NCBI GenBank assembly: GCA_014138725.1
Contig: JACJID010000008.1
Span: forward strand, 1 to 64,000
DNA from: Kutzneria viridogrisea
Lineage (GTDB): Bacteria > Actinomycetota > Actinomycetes > Mycobacteriales > Pseudonocardiaceae
Length of the DNA: 64,000 nt
Direction: 5' to 3'
Within the stretch, counting starts at the first letter, position 1. Every line of letters starts with the position of its first letter. The notes under the pieces were generated by a model. That model did no database searches. It was not told the origin of the DNA and saw only the letters and a program-made list of their open reading frames with translations. The translations under genes and the position numbers were made by a program. Positions 37,897 through 49,423 of the stretch are shown here, piece after piece.

Positions 37897-40143
37897 TCAG
37901 AACTCCATTCCGGTCAGTGCGGGGATGCGGACGGCGGCGGTGCCGAGCCCGCTGGGGGTGGGGACGGGGAGGTCGGTGGGCTCGTACCTGAGCTTCAGTT
38001 CCGGTTCCTTGTAGCGCGAGGTCTTCACGTGCCAGTGCAGGATCGCCGCCATCCAGTCCTGGAGCTCCTCGACGTGCTTGCGCAACCCGGCGCGCTGCCT
38101 GTCGTCCAGCTGGAAGTCCTCGGCCACGACCGGCAGGTCCTCGTCGGCGACCCGCTGGAACTCCTTGATGCGCAAGGTCATCAGGTCGTTGACGATCGCC
38201 ACGGCGTGGTCCCGGTCGGTGTTGAGGAAGTCCTGCACCACGATGACCATGTTGTGCAGCTCGCCCTCGTACTGCATCTCCTTCTGGTACGAGAAGATGT
38301 CGTTGAGGAAGCACGCGTAGTCCTCGGCGGCGTTCTGCAGTTCCCGCATCGGCGTGGTCTCGAAGATCTCGTCCGGCAGCACGTTGTCCGGGCGCAACCG
38401 GGCCAGGCTCTCGGTGAGGTCGGAGCCGAAGGTCTTGCGGCGCATCTCGATGTAGTCCACCGGGTCCGGAACGCGGTGCTGGAACTGGTTGTTCAGCTCC
38501 CACAGCCAGCTCTCCAGCATCATCTCGATGGAGTTGCGGAACTTGACCCGGTTGCCCTCGGGCATCGGTCCCGCCGTGCGGACCCACAGGTCGGCCAGCC
38601 CCTTCTCCACGGGGTTGGTCGCAACCGCGGTCTGCACGCAGTCCAGCGGCATGAACTCCGACAGCCGCCTGGTCTGCGCGATACCGGTATCGATCCTCCT
38701 CGTCGCGCCGAAGACCACCGGGTAGTAGTCGTCGCCGTAGGTGCCCCAGGTCAGCCACTCCGCCGACAGGTCCAGCTCCTCGCGACCGCAGTCGGGGTCG
38801 ATGCCCGCCGAGCACAGCGCGAAGTCGAAGCCGCGGTTCTCCCGCTCGCTCCACAGTGGAACGGACAGCACTCCGGGCACCGCGTCGTAGAAGCCCATCT
38901 CGCCTGCCCAGGCGATGCTCGCGGCCCGCGATGCCTCCAGGTGCGGGTTGAGCTGCAACCGGTAGGGCATGTGGATCTTCGGCAGCGGGGTGGGCCCGAC
39001 CTTCTGGAAGGGCACGTGCCTGTGGCTGTTGAGCCGGACCCGGCCCGGGGCCCCAGCCTGGTCGCCCTTCGGCGCGGGCAGGTCCGGGCTGGCCGGTGGC
39101 CGGGGCACCGCAACGGAACTCGGCGCGGGCGGCGGCACCGGCAACGGCTCGGCATAACGGGGGTTGTTGTGCTGCCAGAGGAAGGCCCCCGCGGTGAAGG
39201 CCCGCAGCGCGTCCACGTACTGATCGAGAAGTTCGCGGGCCCTGTTGTCCAGCCCGAGGTCCTCCGCCATCGCGGGCAGTTCGTGCTCGGCGACCCGCTG
39301 GAACTGCGCGACCCGTTGCCGCATGAGGTCGTGCACGATGTGCACGGCCCGTTGCAGTTCGCAGTCCAGGAACTGCTGGGTGAGCAGGACGAGGTTGTTC
39401 GTCGAACCCTCGCGGTGGATCTCGTTGTCGTAGGAGATGATGTCGTTGCCGAGGGCGTTCACGTCCATGCAGGTCTCGTCCAGCGTGCCCATCGCCCTGC
39501 TGGCGAACACCTTCTCGGACAGGTCGGGAGCGACCAGCAGCCGGGTCAGCGCGACCACGAACTCCCCGAAGCTGGTCCTGCGCCGCATCTCCACGAAATC
39601 GACCGGATCGGGCAGCCGCCCCTGTATCAGGTTGTGCAGCTCCCACAGGAAGCTCTCGGCGGTGGAGACGATGGCCGCGGAGAACAGCTCGCGCTGCTTC
39701 GCGGACATGCTGGGCGCGGTGCGCGTCCACAGGTCCGCCAACCCCAGCTCGATCGGATTGGTCGGCACCGCGGCAGGCGTGCCCGCCGCGGACATGAAGG
39801 CGGGCAACCGTTCCACGAAGGCCTTGGCGCCCGCGTAGTCCCTGTTCCTGCCGAACGCCGCCAGGAAGTAGTCGTCGAGGAAGAAGCCCCAGCTGATCCA
39901 GTCGGCGGCCAAGCCGAACAACTCGGCGGGGGCGCTGGGCAGGACGAGACCGGAGAACAGCACGTAGTCGTGGCTGTCGAAGGTCTGCTCGGTCCAGACC
40001 GGAAAGCCCCTCGCGCCCGGTTGCGGGCTGAAGAACCCGGTGTCCCGAGCCCACTGCTTGGCCCTGGGCCGGGTCCGGTCCACGTGCGGGCTCATCCTGG
40101 CCTCGAACGGGATGTCGAACACCGGCATGTCGAACGAACTCAT
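37897..40143 (-). CDS. Two-domain terpene cyclase: novel N domain plus geosmin-synthase C-type domain
   Basis: 748 residues from ATG 40143. Domain A (1-330) is a type I cyclase with DDYFL (90-94) and the metal triad in NDIISYDNE (N233, S237, E241). A Pro/Ala linker (331-375) leads to domain B (376-720), which opens HVPFQKVGPTPLPKIHMPY, the junction typical of geosmin synthase. Domain B has DDYYP (471-475) and NDIFSYQKE (N614, S618, E622), as in the C-terminal geosmin half. Domain A is not the usual germacradienol half. The tail ends PSGLGTAAVRIPALTG (731 on), matching a motif in the shell N-arm. Gaps are 3 bp to shell 1 and 4 bp from the first cyclase. Predicted encapsulin cargo. Confidence 0.9.
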   Translation of the reverse strand: MSSFDMPVFDIPFEARMSPHVDRTRPRAKQWARDTGFFSPQPGARGFPVWTEQTFDSHDYVLFSGLVLPSAPAELFGLAADWISWGFFLDDYFLAAFGRNRDYAGAKAFVERLPAFMSAAGTPAAVPTNPIELGLADLWTRTAPSMSAKQRELFSAAIVSTAESFLWELHNLIQGRLPDPVDFVEMRRRTSFGEFVVALTRLLVAPDLSEKVFASRAMGTLDETCMDVNALGNDIISYDNEIHREGSTNNLVLLTQQFLDCELQRAVHIVHDLMRQRVAQFQRVAEHELPAMAEDLGLDNRARELLDQYVDALRAFTAGAFLWQHNNPRYAEPLPVPPPAPSSVAVPRPPASPDLPAPKGDQAGAPGRVRLNSHRHVPFQKVGPTPLPKIHMPYRLQLNPHLEASRAASIAWAGEMGFYDAVPGVLSVPLWSERENRGFDFALCSAGIDPDCGREELDLSAEWLTWGTYGDDYYPVVFGATRRIDTGIAQTRRLSEFMPLDCVQTAVATNPVEKGLADLWVRTAGPMPEGNRVKFRNSIEMMLESWLWELNNQFQHRVPDPVDYIEMRRKTFGSDLTESLARLRPDNVLPDEIFETTPMRELQNAAEDYACFLNDIFSYQKEMQYEGELHNMVIVVQDFLNTDRDHAVAIVNDLMTLRIKEFQRVADEDLPVVAEDFQLDDRQRAGLRKHVEELQDWMAAILHWHVKTSRYKEPELKLRYEPTDLPVPTPSGLGTAAVRIPALTGMEF

Positions 40144-40147
40144 CGGA

Positions 40148-42674
<2,527 letters not shown>

Positions 42675-43283
42675 GACCAACAGCTCCTATCCGATGTGAT
42701 CCAGGGGCGGGCGATTTCGTGCATGCTGGAGGAACGCAAACACGAGAAGAACTACGTGTGTCCGCGCTGCCACGTATTAATTTCGAGGGCATGAGCAAAC
42801 CGACGAATTGGGCCTAAATTGCCCTCCGTCGGTTTGTGAGTCAAGTTCAGCTGCCAGCAACAGGAAGCTAGCACCCGGGTTCAAAGCTCGTACAGTCACT
42901 CGAAGGGGTGGCGCCATCGCGTTCTTTGTGATCGTGAAAAAGAAGTCGTTACTCCCTCGATCCGGTGACGAAAAAAGACGCGAAGTAGCATTCACGTTGC
43001 GACTGCCACCCAGTTGGAGCAGCGCATTGGTACCGATGAGGGGGCCAATAGCCCGCCAGGAGACACCAAACGGTTGGTTTCACTACTCCAAATGAGCAAG
43101 GAAGTTGACGAGACATCTAACCGCGCCCCTGGGGCGGCCGGACGTGCCCCTACGGCGACACAATTGCGACACCCTGCCGATAGCGCGTCGCTTTCCTTGT
43201 CGTACCAGCATTTTTGCCTAAACAACCCGAGTGCCGTGGACGCCCCGCCGTAGCCTGCGAGCAGGACCTGACACAGAGGAGGC
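42675..43283. other. 609-bp non-coding gap of lower G+C between the encapsulin operon and the SDR gene
   Basis: No convincing gene: frames here are Ser/Arg-rich with no family resemblance. Base composition drops to roughly half G+C, against about 70 percent in the flanking genes. It must contain the promoter of the encapsulin operon (minus strand) and that of the SDR (plus strand). A long hairpin at 42796-42836 is its main structure. Confidence 0.7.
42796..42836. promoter_or_regulatory. Long inverted repeat upstream of the encapsulin operon
   Basis: CAAACCGACG (42796-42805) and CGTCGGTTTG (42827-42836) are perfect 10-bp arms; inside, GGGC and GCCC can extend the stem. It lies about 120 bp before shell 2. 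It could be an operator or an RNA hairpin in the leader; a terminator is less likely this far from any stop codon. Confidence 0.5.
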
Positions 43284-44087
43284 GTGGTGCGGCGGTTCGA
43301 GGACGAGGTCGCGGTGGTGACCGGCGGTGCGCACGGCATTGGTCTGGCGATCGTGCGCCGGCTCGCCGAGGAGGGCGCTGTCGTGGCGGTCGCCGACCTG
43401 GACGGCGCGGCGGCGGAGTCGGTCGCGGCGCAGGTCGGCGGGCTGGCGATCACCTGCGACGTGGGCGACCGGTCCTCGGTGGGCGCCGCGTTCGCCACCG
43501 TGCTCCACCGGTACGGGCGACTGGACGTGCTGGTGAACAACGTGGGCGTGTGCGTGCTCACCCCGTTCGAGCAGACCGACGACGAGGTGTGGCAGCGCAG
43601 CGTGGATCCGACGCTGACCGGGGCGGTGCGCTGCATCCAGGCCGCCCTGCCGCACCTGCTGGCCAACCCCGCGGGCGGGTCGGTGGTGTCGATCGGCTCG
43701 GTGAACGGGCTGATGGCCTTCGGCGATCCCGCGTACTCGGCGGCCAAGGCGGGCCTGCAGAGCCTCACCCAGAACATGGCGGGCCGCTACGGGCCGCAGG
43801 CGCTGCGGGCCAGGGGGCAGGGCGGCCCTGGGGTGCGCTTCAACCTGGTCGCGCCGGGTACGGTGCGCACCAGGTCGTGGACCTCGGACGAGAACAAGGC
43901 CTCGGCCCTGGACCGGGTGGCCAGGCACTACCCGATGGGCCGGGTCGGCGAGCCCGAGGACATCGCCGCGGCGGTGGCCTTCCTCGCCTCCTCCGACGCC
44001 GCCTGGATCACCGGCGCGGTGCTGCCGGTGGACGGTGGCATCACCGCCGTACACAGCGGATTCGTGCTGGACGTGGACCGCTGGTGA
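43284..44087 (+). CDS. Short-chain dehydrogenase/reductase (SDR)
   Basis: NAD(P)-dependent oxidoreductase of 267 residues. The cofactor motif is VVTGGAHGIGLAIVRRLAEE with Asp after beta-2 (VAVADLDGA), suggesting NAD(H). NNVG replaces the usual NNAG. The catalytic Ser is in VVSIGSVNG and Tyr/Lys in YSAAKAG. The C-terminal MGRVGEPEDIAAAVAFLASS and GAVLPVDGGITAVH are classical. Two adjacent GTG codons (43284, 43287) follow AGAGGAGG. Divergent from the encapsulin operon and the nearest enzyme to it, so it could act on a terpene alcohol, though this is only positional inference. Confidence 0.9.
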   Translation: MVRRFEDEVAVVTGGAHGIGLAIVRRLAEEGAVVAVADLDGAAAESVAAQVGGLAITCDVGDRSSVGAAFATVLHRYGRLDVLVNNVGVCVLTPFEQTDDEVWQRSVDPTLTGAVRCIQAALPHLLANPAGGSVVSIGSVNGLMAFGDPAYSAAKAGLQSLTQNMAGRYGPQALRARGQGGPGVRFNLVAPGTVRTRSWTSDENKASALDRVARHYPMGRVGEPEDIAAAVAFLASSDAAWITGAVLPVDGGITAVHSGFVLDVDRW

Positions 44088-44261
44088 CAGTGATTCCCGT
44101 GACCTCGCCACGGTGTGCGATTAACAGACAGTTCACCGGCGCTCGTGTGTGAAGTGTGGAAAGCCCGTACGCCATTCACCGCAGAAAGCGGGTACCCCTC
44201 CACCGGTACACTTGACGTGCGAGAACCACACACGATTCACGAAGAAAGTGGCGGACACCAC

Positions 44262-44906
44262 ATGACGCAGCGGCAGGGTCCTGCTGGTCCCCCAGCGGGC
44301 ACCGAAGCCGCTGCCGTGGTCAGACAACGGGGCCGTCCGAGCACCGGTGTTCGGGAGGCTGTGCTCGCGGCGACCGCGGAGATACTGCGCGTGGACGGAA
44401 TCGCACGACTGAGCACGAAGGAAGTGGCTCGCCGTGCGGGAGTCGCCGAATCCAGCATCTTCTACCACTTCGGCGACAAGCACGAGTTGTTGCAGGCCGT
44501 GGTGCGCGCGCAGACCCCGGAGTTGGCGGAGTTGCGGTCCACCGGCGGGTCGTTGCGCGAGGGGCTGATCGCGCTGTGCACCACGCTGGAGGAGCACTAC
44601 GCACGGTCACTGCCGGTGCTCACCGCCGTGCAGGCCGACGGCGAGTTGCGCAGGCGCATGGCGGAGGGCGGCAGGCAGTACTGCCAGGCCCCGCTGTCCG
44701 CACTGGACCGGATCACCGAGCACCTGTCGGCGGAGATCGAGGCGGGCAGGCTCCGGCCGGGACTGGACTCGCGCACCGCCGCGCTGTTGCTGCTCGGCGC
44801 GAGCTACCAGCGGGCACTGCACGTCTACATGGGCTGTCCGGCGGAGGTGCTGCCCACCGTGAGTGACCTCGTGGACGCCCTGCTGCCCGAACCCGGTCAC
44901 GCGTGA
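44262..44906 (+). CDS. TetR/AcrR-family transcriptional regulator
   Basis: 214 residues from ATG 44262, preferred over upstream in-frame starts because the conserved fold begins shortly after. The helix-turn-helix is VREAVLAATAEILRVDGIAR, then STKEVARRAGVAESSIFYHFGDKHELL, a textbook TetR DNA-binding domain with a FYHFGDK recognition end. The C-terminal ligand domain is helical (LSALDRITEHLSAEIEAGRL). Lies 174 bp after the SDR gene on the same strand. Ligand and targets unknown; the SDR or the encapsulin operon are candidates by position. Confidence 0.9.
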   Translation: MTQRQGPAGPPAGTEAAAVVRQRGRPSTGVREAVLAATAEILRVDGIARLSTKEVARRAGVAESSIFYHFGDKHELLQAVVRAQTPELAELRSTGGSLREGLIALCTTLEEHYARSLPVLTAVQADGELRRRMAEGGRQYCQAPLSALDRITEHLSAEIEAGRLRPGLDSRTAALLLLGASYQRALHVYMGCPAEVLPTVSDLVDALLPEPGHA

Positions 44907-44985
44907 CCCGGTTGCGAAATTGACTCACATTGGTATAGACACGCAGGGTAGCGGTGGGACTGCCCGAGGCGATCGGAGTGCGGCC

Positions 44986-45582
44986 ATGCACGACCAGGAG
45001 ACCGGGGCGGGCCGAAGGCTGCTGCCCCGCAGGGAGCGTGCGGCCAGCATCAGGCAGGCCGCGGCGCGGGCCTTCGCGCGTGGCGGCTACGTGGGCACCT
45101 CGATGGAGGACCTGGCCACCGAGGCCGGGGTCACGAAGATCATCCTGTACCGCCACTACCCCACCAAGCGGGAGCTCTATCGCAGCGCGCTGGACAACAC
45201 CTGGGAGCAGCTGGTGGCCACCGCGGGCATCGGCTACGACACCGAGGAGGGGCTGCGCGCCCTGTTCAGGGCCGCGCGCAACGACCCCGACGGCTTCACA
45301 CTGCTGTTCCGGCACGCGGTGCGCGAGCCGGAGTTCGCCGAGCACGCCAACGAGCTGATGAGCCAGTCCGTGCAGCTGGCCGACCGGGCGCTGGGCCAGT
45401 CGGTGACCGATCCCGTGCTGCGCTCCTGGCTGGCCAAGGTGGTCACCGAGCTGGTCGTCAACGGGGTGCTCACCTGGTTGGCCACCGGCAGCGCGGACCG
45501 CGACGAGGAGGCGGCGGGCCTGCTGTTCCGCACCGCCGCCGCCGCGATCCTGCAGCACCGCGAGCGCGTCGGCGCGCACTAG
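44986..45582 (+). CDS. TetR/AcrR-family transcriptional regulator
   Basis: 198 residues from ATG 44986. The DNA-binding part reads RAASIRQAAARAFARGGYVG, then SMEDLATEAGVTKIILYRHYPTKRELY, a standard TetR helix-turn-helix. The C-terminal domain has LFRHAVREPEFAEHANELM and a hydrophobic dimer region near VTELVVNGVLTWLAT. Second TetR in a row on the same strand, 79 bp after the first; the two are clearly different sequences. Targets unknown. Confidence 0.9.
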   Translation: MHDQETGAGRRLLPRRERAASIRQAAARAFARGGYVGTSMEDLATEAGVTKIILYRHYPTKRELYRSALDNTWEQLVATAGIGYDTEEGLRALFRAARNDPDGFTLLFRHAVREPEFAEHANELMSQSVQLADRALGQSVTDPVLRSWLAKVVTELVVNGVLTWLATGSADRDEEAAGLLFRTAAAAILQHRERVGAH

Positions 45583-45641
45583 TACCTGCACGGGCGTGCC
45601 CGAGCGTGAATTCTTGGCACGGATTGGTATGTCCAAAACTG

Positions 45642-45661
45642 TATACTGAGCGGTTGCTCAG
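45642..45661 (+). promoter_or_regulatory. -10 element overlapping an inverted repeat, upstream of the XRE gene
   Basis: TATACT (45642-45647) is a good -10. CTGAGC (45646-45651) and GCTCAG (45656-45661) form a perfect 6-bp inverted repeat with a 4-bp spacer just downstream. Overlap of -10 and repeat suggests repression, possibly autoregulation by the XRE protein 44 bp further on. Confidence 0.5.
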
Positions 45662-45704
45662 GGAGTACTGTGACGCCTCCACGGTCAATTCTGGGGAGGT
45701 GACA

Positions 45705-46067
45705 ATGGCGACAGACCACTACACGGCGGATGACGCCGATGCCGCCGCGAACGTCTTCGCTGGGGAGCTCAAGCGATGGCGGACGCTGCGGGGACTGTCG
45801 AGGACCACGTTGGCACGACGGATGGGCTACGACCGCTCATACGTCTCCAAGGTGGAGAGTGGGGCGAAGCCCCCGTCGAGGGATTTCGCCTTCCACGCCG
45901 AGAAGGCACTGCACTCCGGCGGGGCGCTGTACAACGCGTACCGGGAACACGCCGCGACGACTGATCGGACTCGCCCCGTCGACGGGCAGTTCGCGCGGGT
46001 CAGCCCGCAGCCCGCGGTCCAGTACGCCGACATGATGGCCGGCGGGGCACCGCCGGCGGGGAGGTGA
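45705..46067 (+). CDS. Short XRE-family helix-turn-helix protein
   Basis: 120 residues from ATG 45705 (GGGGAGGTGACA upstream). The HTH is ELKRWRTLRGLSRTTLARRM, then GYDRSYVSKVESGAKPPSRD, close to the DNA-binding domain of the many actinomycete XRE-DUF5753 regulators. Those run to about 280 residues; this protein stops after a short tail (FARVSPQPAVQYADMMAGG), so it is a natural short form or a truncated one. Downstream (46068-46229) no gene is seen. Target unknown. Confidence 0.82.
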   Translation: MATDHYTADDADAAANVFAGELKRWRTLRGLSRTTLARRMGYDRSYVSKVESGAKPPSRDFAFHAEKALHSGGALYNAYREHAATTDRTRPVDGQFARVSPQPAVQYADMMAGGAPPAGR

Positions 46068-46229
46068 CCGGGCACCACTAGGGGAGGCGGTCGAGCCTTC
46101 CAGTCGGCGCGAACCCCCGCCGTGCCCACCGGATCTCGGCCAACACAACGTTGATCTACAACCCGCACGACGGCGGACCGCAGCCAGCGGCCCGCCGTCG
46201 TGTCGTTGTGGGCAGCCCCGCCGCCACGC

Positions 46230-46979
46230 CTATCCCAGCGACACGAACCGCTCGGGCAGGCGGTCCCAGACCTCGGGCGTGTAGAAGTGGCCACCGGCCA
46301 GCTCGGTCACGGTGACCGGCCCGGCGCCCAGCACGGACCAGCGCTTGGCCTGGGCGGCGGCGTCCGCACCGTCCTGGCTGCCGTACAGCACCTGCAACGG
46401 CGCACGAACGGTCGTGCCGGGCTCGTAGCGGTAGTCGGCGCTGACGGTCAGGTCGGCGCGCAGCAACTCCAGGGCAATCTGCACCAGCTCGGGCTCGGCG
46501 AGCAGTTCCGGGGACAGCTGGCCCACGGTGCTCATCCACTCCAGCAGCTCGGCGTCGGTCTGCGACAGGGCGGGCGGCCGGTGCAGCTTGACCGCCCAGT
46601 CGGTGGGCGCCTCGCTGGCGGAGGCCACCACGGCGCTGGGCCCGCGCAGACCGGCCCGTTCCATGCGGACCGCCACGTCGAAGGCCACGGCGGCGCCCAT
46701 GCTGTGCCCGAACAGCACGAACGGTCGGTCAACTTGTTCGTGCAGCGCACGCACGATCGGTGCGCACAGCTCCTCCCAGGTGGTGGCGAAGGGCTCGGCG
46801 AACCGGGACTCACGGCCCGGATGGCAGATCAGCACCAGCTCGGTGTTCTCGGGCAGGACCCGGGCCCAGCGCCGGAACGGCGCGGTGCCGCCACCGCTGT
46901 AGCCGACGCACACCAGCGCCCGCTCCGCCGAGGGCCGTGGCAGCGGCCGGACCAGCGCACTCTCGTTCGTACTACTCAC
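46230..46979 (-). CDS. Type II (editing) thioesterase, alpha/beta hydrolase
   Basis: 249-residue soluble hydrolase like RifR/GrsT, which clears misprimed acyl groups from NRPS or PKS carrier proteins. Family signs are CVGYSGGGTAPFRRWARVLP, the nucleophile elbow VLFGHSMGAAVAF, PLQVLYGSQDG with the acid Asp, and the catalytic His in ELAGGHFYTPEVW. GTG 46979. There is no NRPS or PKS gene in the window, so its partner system is elsewhere. The 16-mer GCACGAACGGTCGTGC lies in it at 46402. Confidence 0.9.
   Translation of the reverse strand: MSSTNESALVRPLPRPSAERALVCVGYSGGGTAPFRRWARVLPENTELVLICHPGRESRFAEPFATTWEELCAPIVRALHEQVDRPFVLFGHSMGAAVAFDVAVRMERAGLRGPSAVVASASEAPTDWAVKLHRPPALSQTDAELLEWMSTVGQLSPELLAEPELVQIALELLRADLTVSADYRYEPGTTVRAPLQVLYGSQDGADAAAQAKRWSVLGAGPVTVTELAGGHFYTPEVWDRLPERFVSLG
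46402..46417. repeat. Recurrent 16-bp near-palindrome, copy 1
   Basis: GCACGAACGGTCGTGC inside the thioesterase gene; arms GCACGA/TCGTGC around ACGG (its reverse complement has CCGT). The same 16-mer occurs at 53509, 57980 and 60816. Confidence 0.8.
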
Positions 46980-47005
46980 GGCACCAAACTACCCAGCACT
47001 CCCGA

Positions 47006-47998
47006 CTACGCGGCGGCCACGGCACGCAGCCGCCGGTGCGCGCCGCCGTAGGGCGAGACCTCCCCGAGGTGCTGCTTGGCCAGCTTGGCGACCATCGTGT
47101 AGTTGCTGTCGCAGACGTTGCCCACCGGCGCCTGCCCCGCCTGGCTGACCAGCTGGTAGGCGTCCATCGGGTGCAGGCCGGTCAGCTCGCCGACCCAGCC
47201 GACCAGGTCGTGCTGGCTGATCCGGTACGCGTCCTCCAGCGGACGGGCCGAGCCGGTGGACATGATCGAACGGTCGTCCTCGATCCTGGGCCACGGGGTG
47301 CTCACGCCCTTGATCACCTCGACCGCGATCACCGTGTCCATGGCGGCCTCCACCGCGGTCCCGCACACCTCGCCGTGCCCCTGGCGGCAGTGCCCGTCGC
47401 CCAGGGCGAGCAGCGCGCCCGGCACGTTGACACCGAAGTAGGCGGTGACCCCGGCGCGCAGTTCGGGGGTGTCCATGTTGCCGCCGTGCGCGTCCGGGGT
47501 GATCGTCATGCGCGCCTCGAAGGCGGCGGGCGCCACGCCCACGGTGCCGTGCATGGGTTCCAGCGGCAGGTCCACGGTGAACTCGCTGCGCAGGGCCCGG
47601 TAGCGCACGGTGCGGCGCTCCCGGTCCACCTCGTAGCGCCACACCAGTTCCTCCAGCGGCTCGTGCAGCATCGCGGTGGTGTGCGTGGTGGTGAGCGCGC
47701 CGAAGTGCGGGAAGGTCGTGGACACGGCCCAGTCGCGGGCCGGCTCGATCGCGGCGAAGTGCACGGCCAGGGTGTCCCCCGGTTCGGCGGTCTCCACGTA
47801 GAACGGACCGGAAACCGGGTTCAGGTAAGGGAATTCGCACACCTGTGAGGGCAGGTCCTCGACCGAGCGCACCCGGCCCCCGAAGCAGTCCTCGGTGCGG
47901 ACCCGCAGCAACTGGCCCGGTCGCAGGCTCAGCACGGGAGCGACCCCGCCGAAGGTGTAGGCCAGCTCGGTGGGCTCGGGGCGGTAGTCGATGATCAC
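47006..47998 (-). CDS. Acetamidase/formamidase family protein
   Basis: 330-residue cytosolic amidase hydrolysing short amides to the acid and ammonia. Family motifs: PGQLLRVRTEDCFGGRVRS, NPVSGPFYVETAEPGDTLAV, GVNVPGALLALGDGHCRQGH, GEVCGTAVE and MDAYQLVSQAG near the C-terminus. GTG 47998 overlaps the stop of the amino-acid permease (GTGA), so a transporter and an amidase are made together, consistent with uptake and use of an amide or amino acid derivative as nitrogen source. The substrate is not fixed. Confidence 0.92.
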   Translation of the reverse strand: MIIDYRPEPTELAYTFGGVAPVLSLRPGQLLRVRTEDCFGGRVRSVEDLPSQVCEFPYLNPVSGPFYVETAEPGDTLAVHFAAIEPARDWAVSTTFPHFGALTTTHTTAMLHEPLEELVWRYEVDRERRTVRYRALRSEFTVDLPLEPMHGTVGVAPAAFEARMTITPDAHGGNMDTPELRAGVTAYFGVNVPGALLALGDGHCRQGHGEVCGTAVEAAMDTVIAVEVIKGVSTPWPRIEDDRSIMSTGSARPLEDAYRISQHDLVGWVGELTGLHPMDAYQLVSQAGQAPVGNVCDSNYTMVAKLAKQHLGEVSPYGGAHRRLRAVAAA

Positions 47999-49377
47999 TC
48001 AGGCTCCTCGGACAGTCCGGACAGACGGGGGCTGCGGCCCGCGATGTGCGCGACAAGCAGCACCACGGCGCCCACGGCCAGCCAGCCGAGGCCGAGCTCG
48101 CGGGCGGCAGCCTTGGCGTTGACGATCACGTACAGCAGCACGGCGAACCCGATCAGCGGGATGACCAGGTGCCGTACCCAGTGCCTGCTGCGCCCGCGGA
48201 TCACGTGGTGCACCACCACCGAGACGTGCAGGACCAGTAAGGCCACCAGGGCGCCGAAGTTGACCAGCGAGGTCAGCAGCGGCACACCGTCCCCGGACAG
48301 GGCCAACGGCACCCCGACGGCCAGCGACACCGCCGCCACCAGGAAGGTCGCGTTCGCGGGCGACTGCCTGCGCCGGTCCACCCTGGCCAGGAACCCGGGC
48401 AGCTGGCGGTCCCTGGCCATGGCGAACAGCAGGCGGGCGGTGGCCGCCTGGGCCACCAGCGAGCAGGCGAAGCCCCAGGCGATGGCGGTGGACAACGCGG
48501 TGAGCACGCCCAGCCATGGCCCGGCCGCGGCGGCAGCGGTGTCGTAGAACGCCGTGCTCGCCGGGTCCCCGTCCCGCAGCAGGCGTGTGGGGTCGGGCAC
48601 CAGCAGCGCGGCGACCCAGGTCTGCGCCACGAACAACGCGGCGGCCAGCACCAGCGCGGCGATCATCGCGCGGCCGATCTGCCGTGCCGAGCCGCGGTTC
48701 TCCTCGGCCAGGGTGGAGATCGCGTCGAAGCCGAGGAAGGACAGCACCGCCACCGACACCGCCCCGAAGACCACCGGCAAGGAGAACGTGGCGGGGTCGT
48801 AGAACGGTCGTGCGGAAATCCCCTGGCCAGCCCCGCCGAGCAGCGCGACCAGGCCGAAGCCGAGGAACAGCGCCAGCACGACCAGCTCGGCGACCAGCAC
48901 GATCCGGTTGACCCGCGCCGTCAGCTGGATGCCCAGGTAGTTGACGAGGGTGTTGAGCAGTACGAAGGCGATGACCCACAACCAGGGCGGCACGGCGGGC
49001 ACGAAAGAGCTCATCGCCGCGCCCGCGACCAGGTACAGCAGCGCGGGGACCAGCACGTAGTCCAGGAAGATCGCCCACCCGGCCAGGAAACCGATCGAGG
49101 GCGAGATGCCGCGCCCCGCGTAGGTGTAGACCGACCCGGCCATCGGGAAGGCGCTGGCCATCTCGGCGTACGACCGTGCGGTGAACACCATGGCCACCGC
49201 GCCGATGACGTAGGCGAGCGGGACCATGCCGCCGGATTCCTGGTACACACCACCGAAGATGCCGAAGGGCGCGATCGGCACCATGAAGATCAGCCCGTAC
49301 ACCAGCAGGTCACCCAGGCTCAGCGAACGCCGGAGCTGCTGGCGGTACCCGAAGCTCGCGAGCGGATCATCGGCCAT
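47995..49377 (-). CDS. APC-superfamily amino acid/amine permease
   Basis: Membrane permease of 460 residues with 12 predicted helices. The first has GLIFMVPIAPFGIFGGVYQE, the unwound substrate-binding helix of APC transporters. GSVYTYAGRGISPSIGFLAG and GFDAISTLAEENRGSARQIG are further family landmarks. ATG 49377. First gene of the permease-acetamidase pair. Substrate class (amino acid, polyamine or amide) cannot be told from sequence. Confidence 0.9.
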   Translation of the reverse strand: MADDPLASFGYRQQLRRSLSLGDLLVYGLIFMVPIAPFGIFGGVYQESGGMVPLAYVIGAVAMVFTARSYAEMASAFPMAGSVYTYAGRGISPSIGFLAGWAIFLDYVLVPALLYLVAGAAMSSFVPAVPPWLWVIAFVLLNTLVNYLGIQLTARVNRIVLVAELVVLALFLGFGLVALLGGAGQGISARPFYDPATFSLPVVFGAVSVAVLSFLGFDAISTLAEENRGSARQIGRAMIAALVLAAALFVAQTWVAALLVPDPTRLLRDGDPASTAFYDTAAAAAGPWLGVLTALSTAIAWGFACSLVAQAATARLLFAMARDRQLPGFLARVDRRRQSPANATFLVAAVSLAVGVPLALSGDGVPLLTSLVNFGALVALLVLHVSVVVHHVIRGRSRHWVRHLVIPLIGFAVLLYVIVNAKAAARELGLGWLAVGAVVLLVAHIAGRSPRLSGLSEEPE

Positions 49378-49423
49378 GCCCGGACCCTAGTGGTGCGGGC
49401 GGGCGCGGCGACACCGTCGGAGG

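Noticed and set aside
42777-43253. Three small frames (42777-42995 minus, 42808-43095 plus, 43014-43253 plus) in the low-G+C gap
   Set aside because: Ser/Arg/Pro-rich, no family pattern, no convincing ribosome-binding site, and they overlap the hairpin and presumed promoters.
46230-46979. Thioesterase as evidence of an NRPS/PKS cluster in the window
   Set aside because: No carrier-protein, ketosynthase or adenylation domains occur anywhere in the 64 kb.
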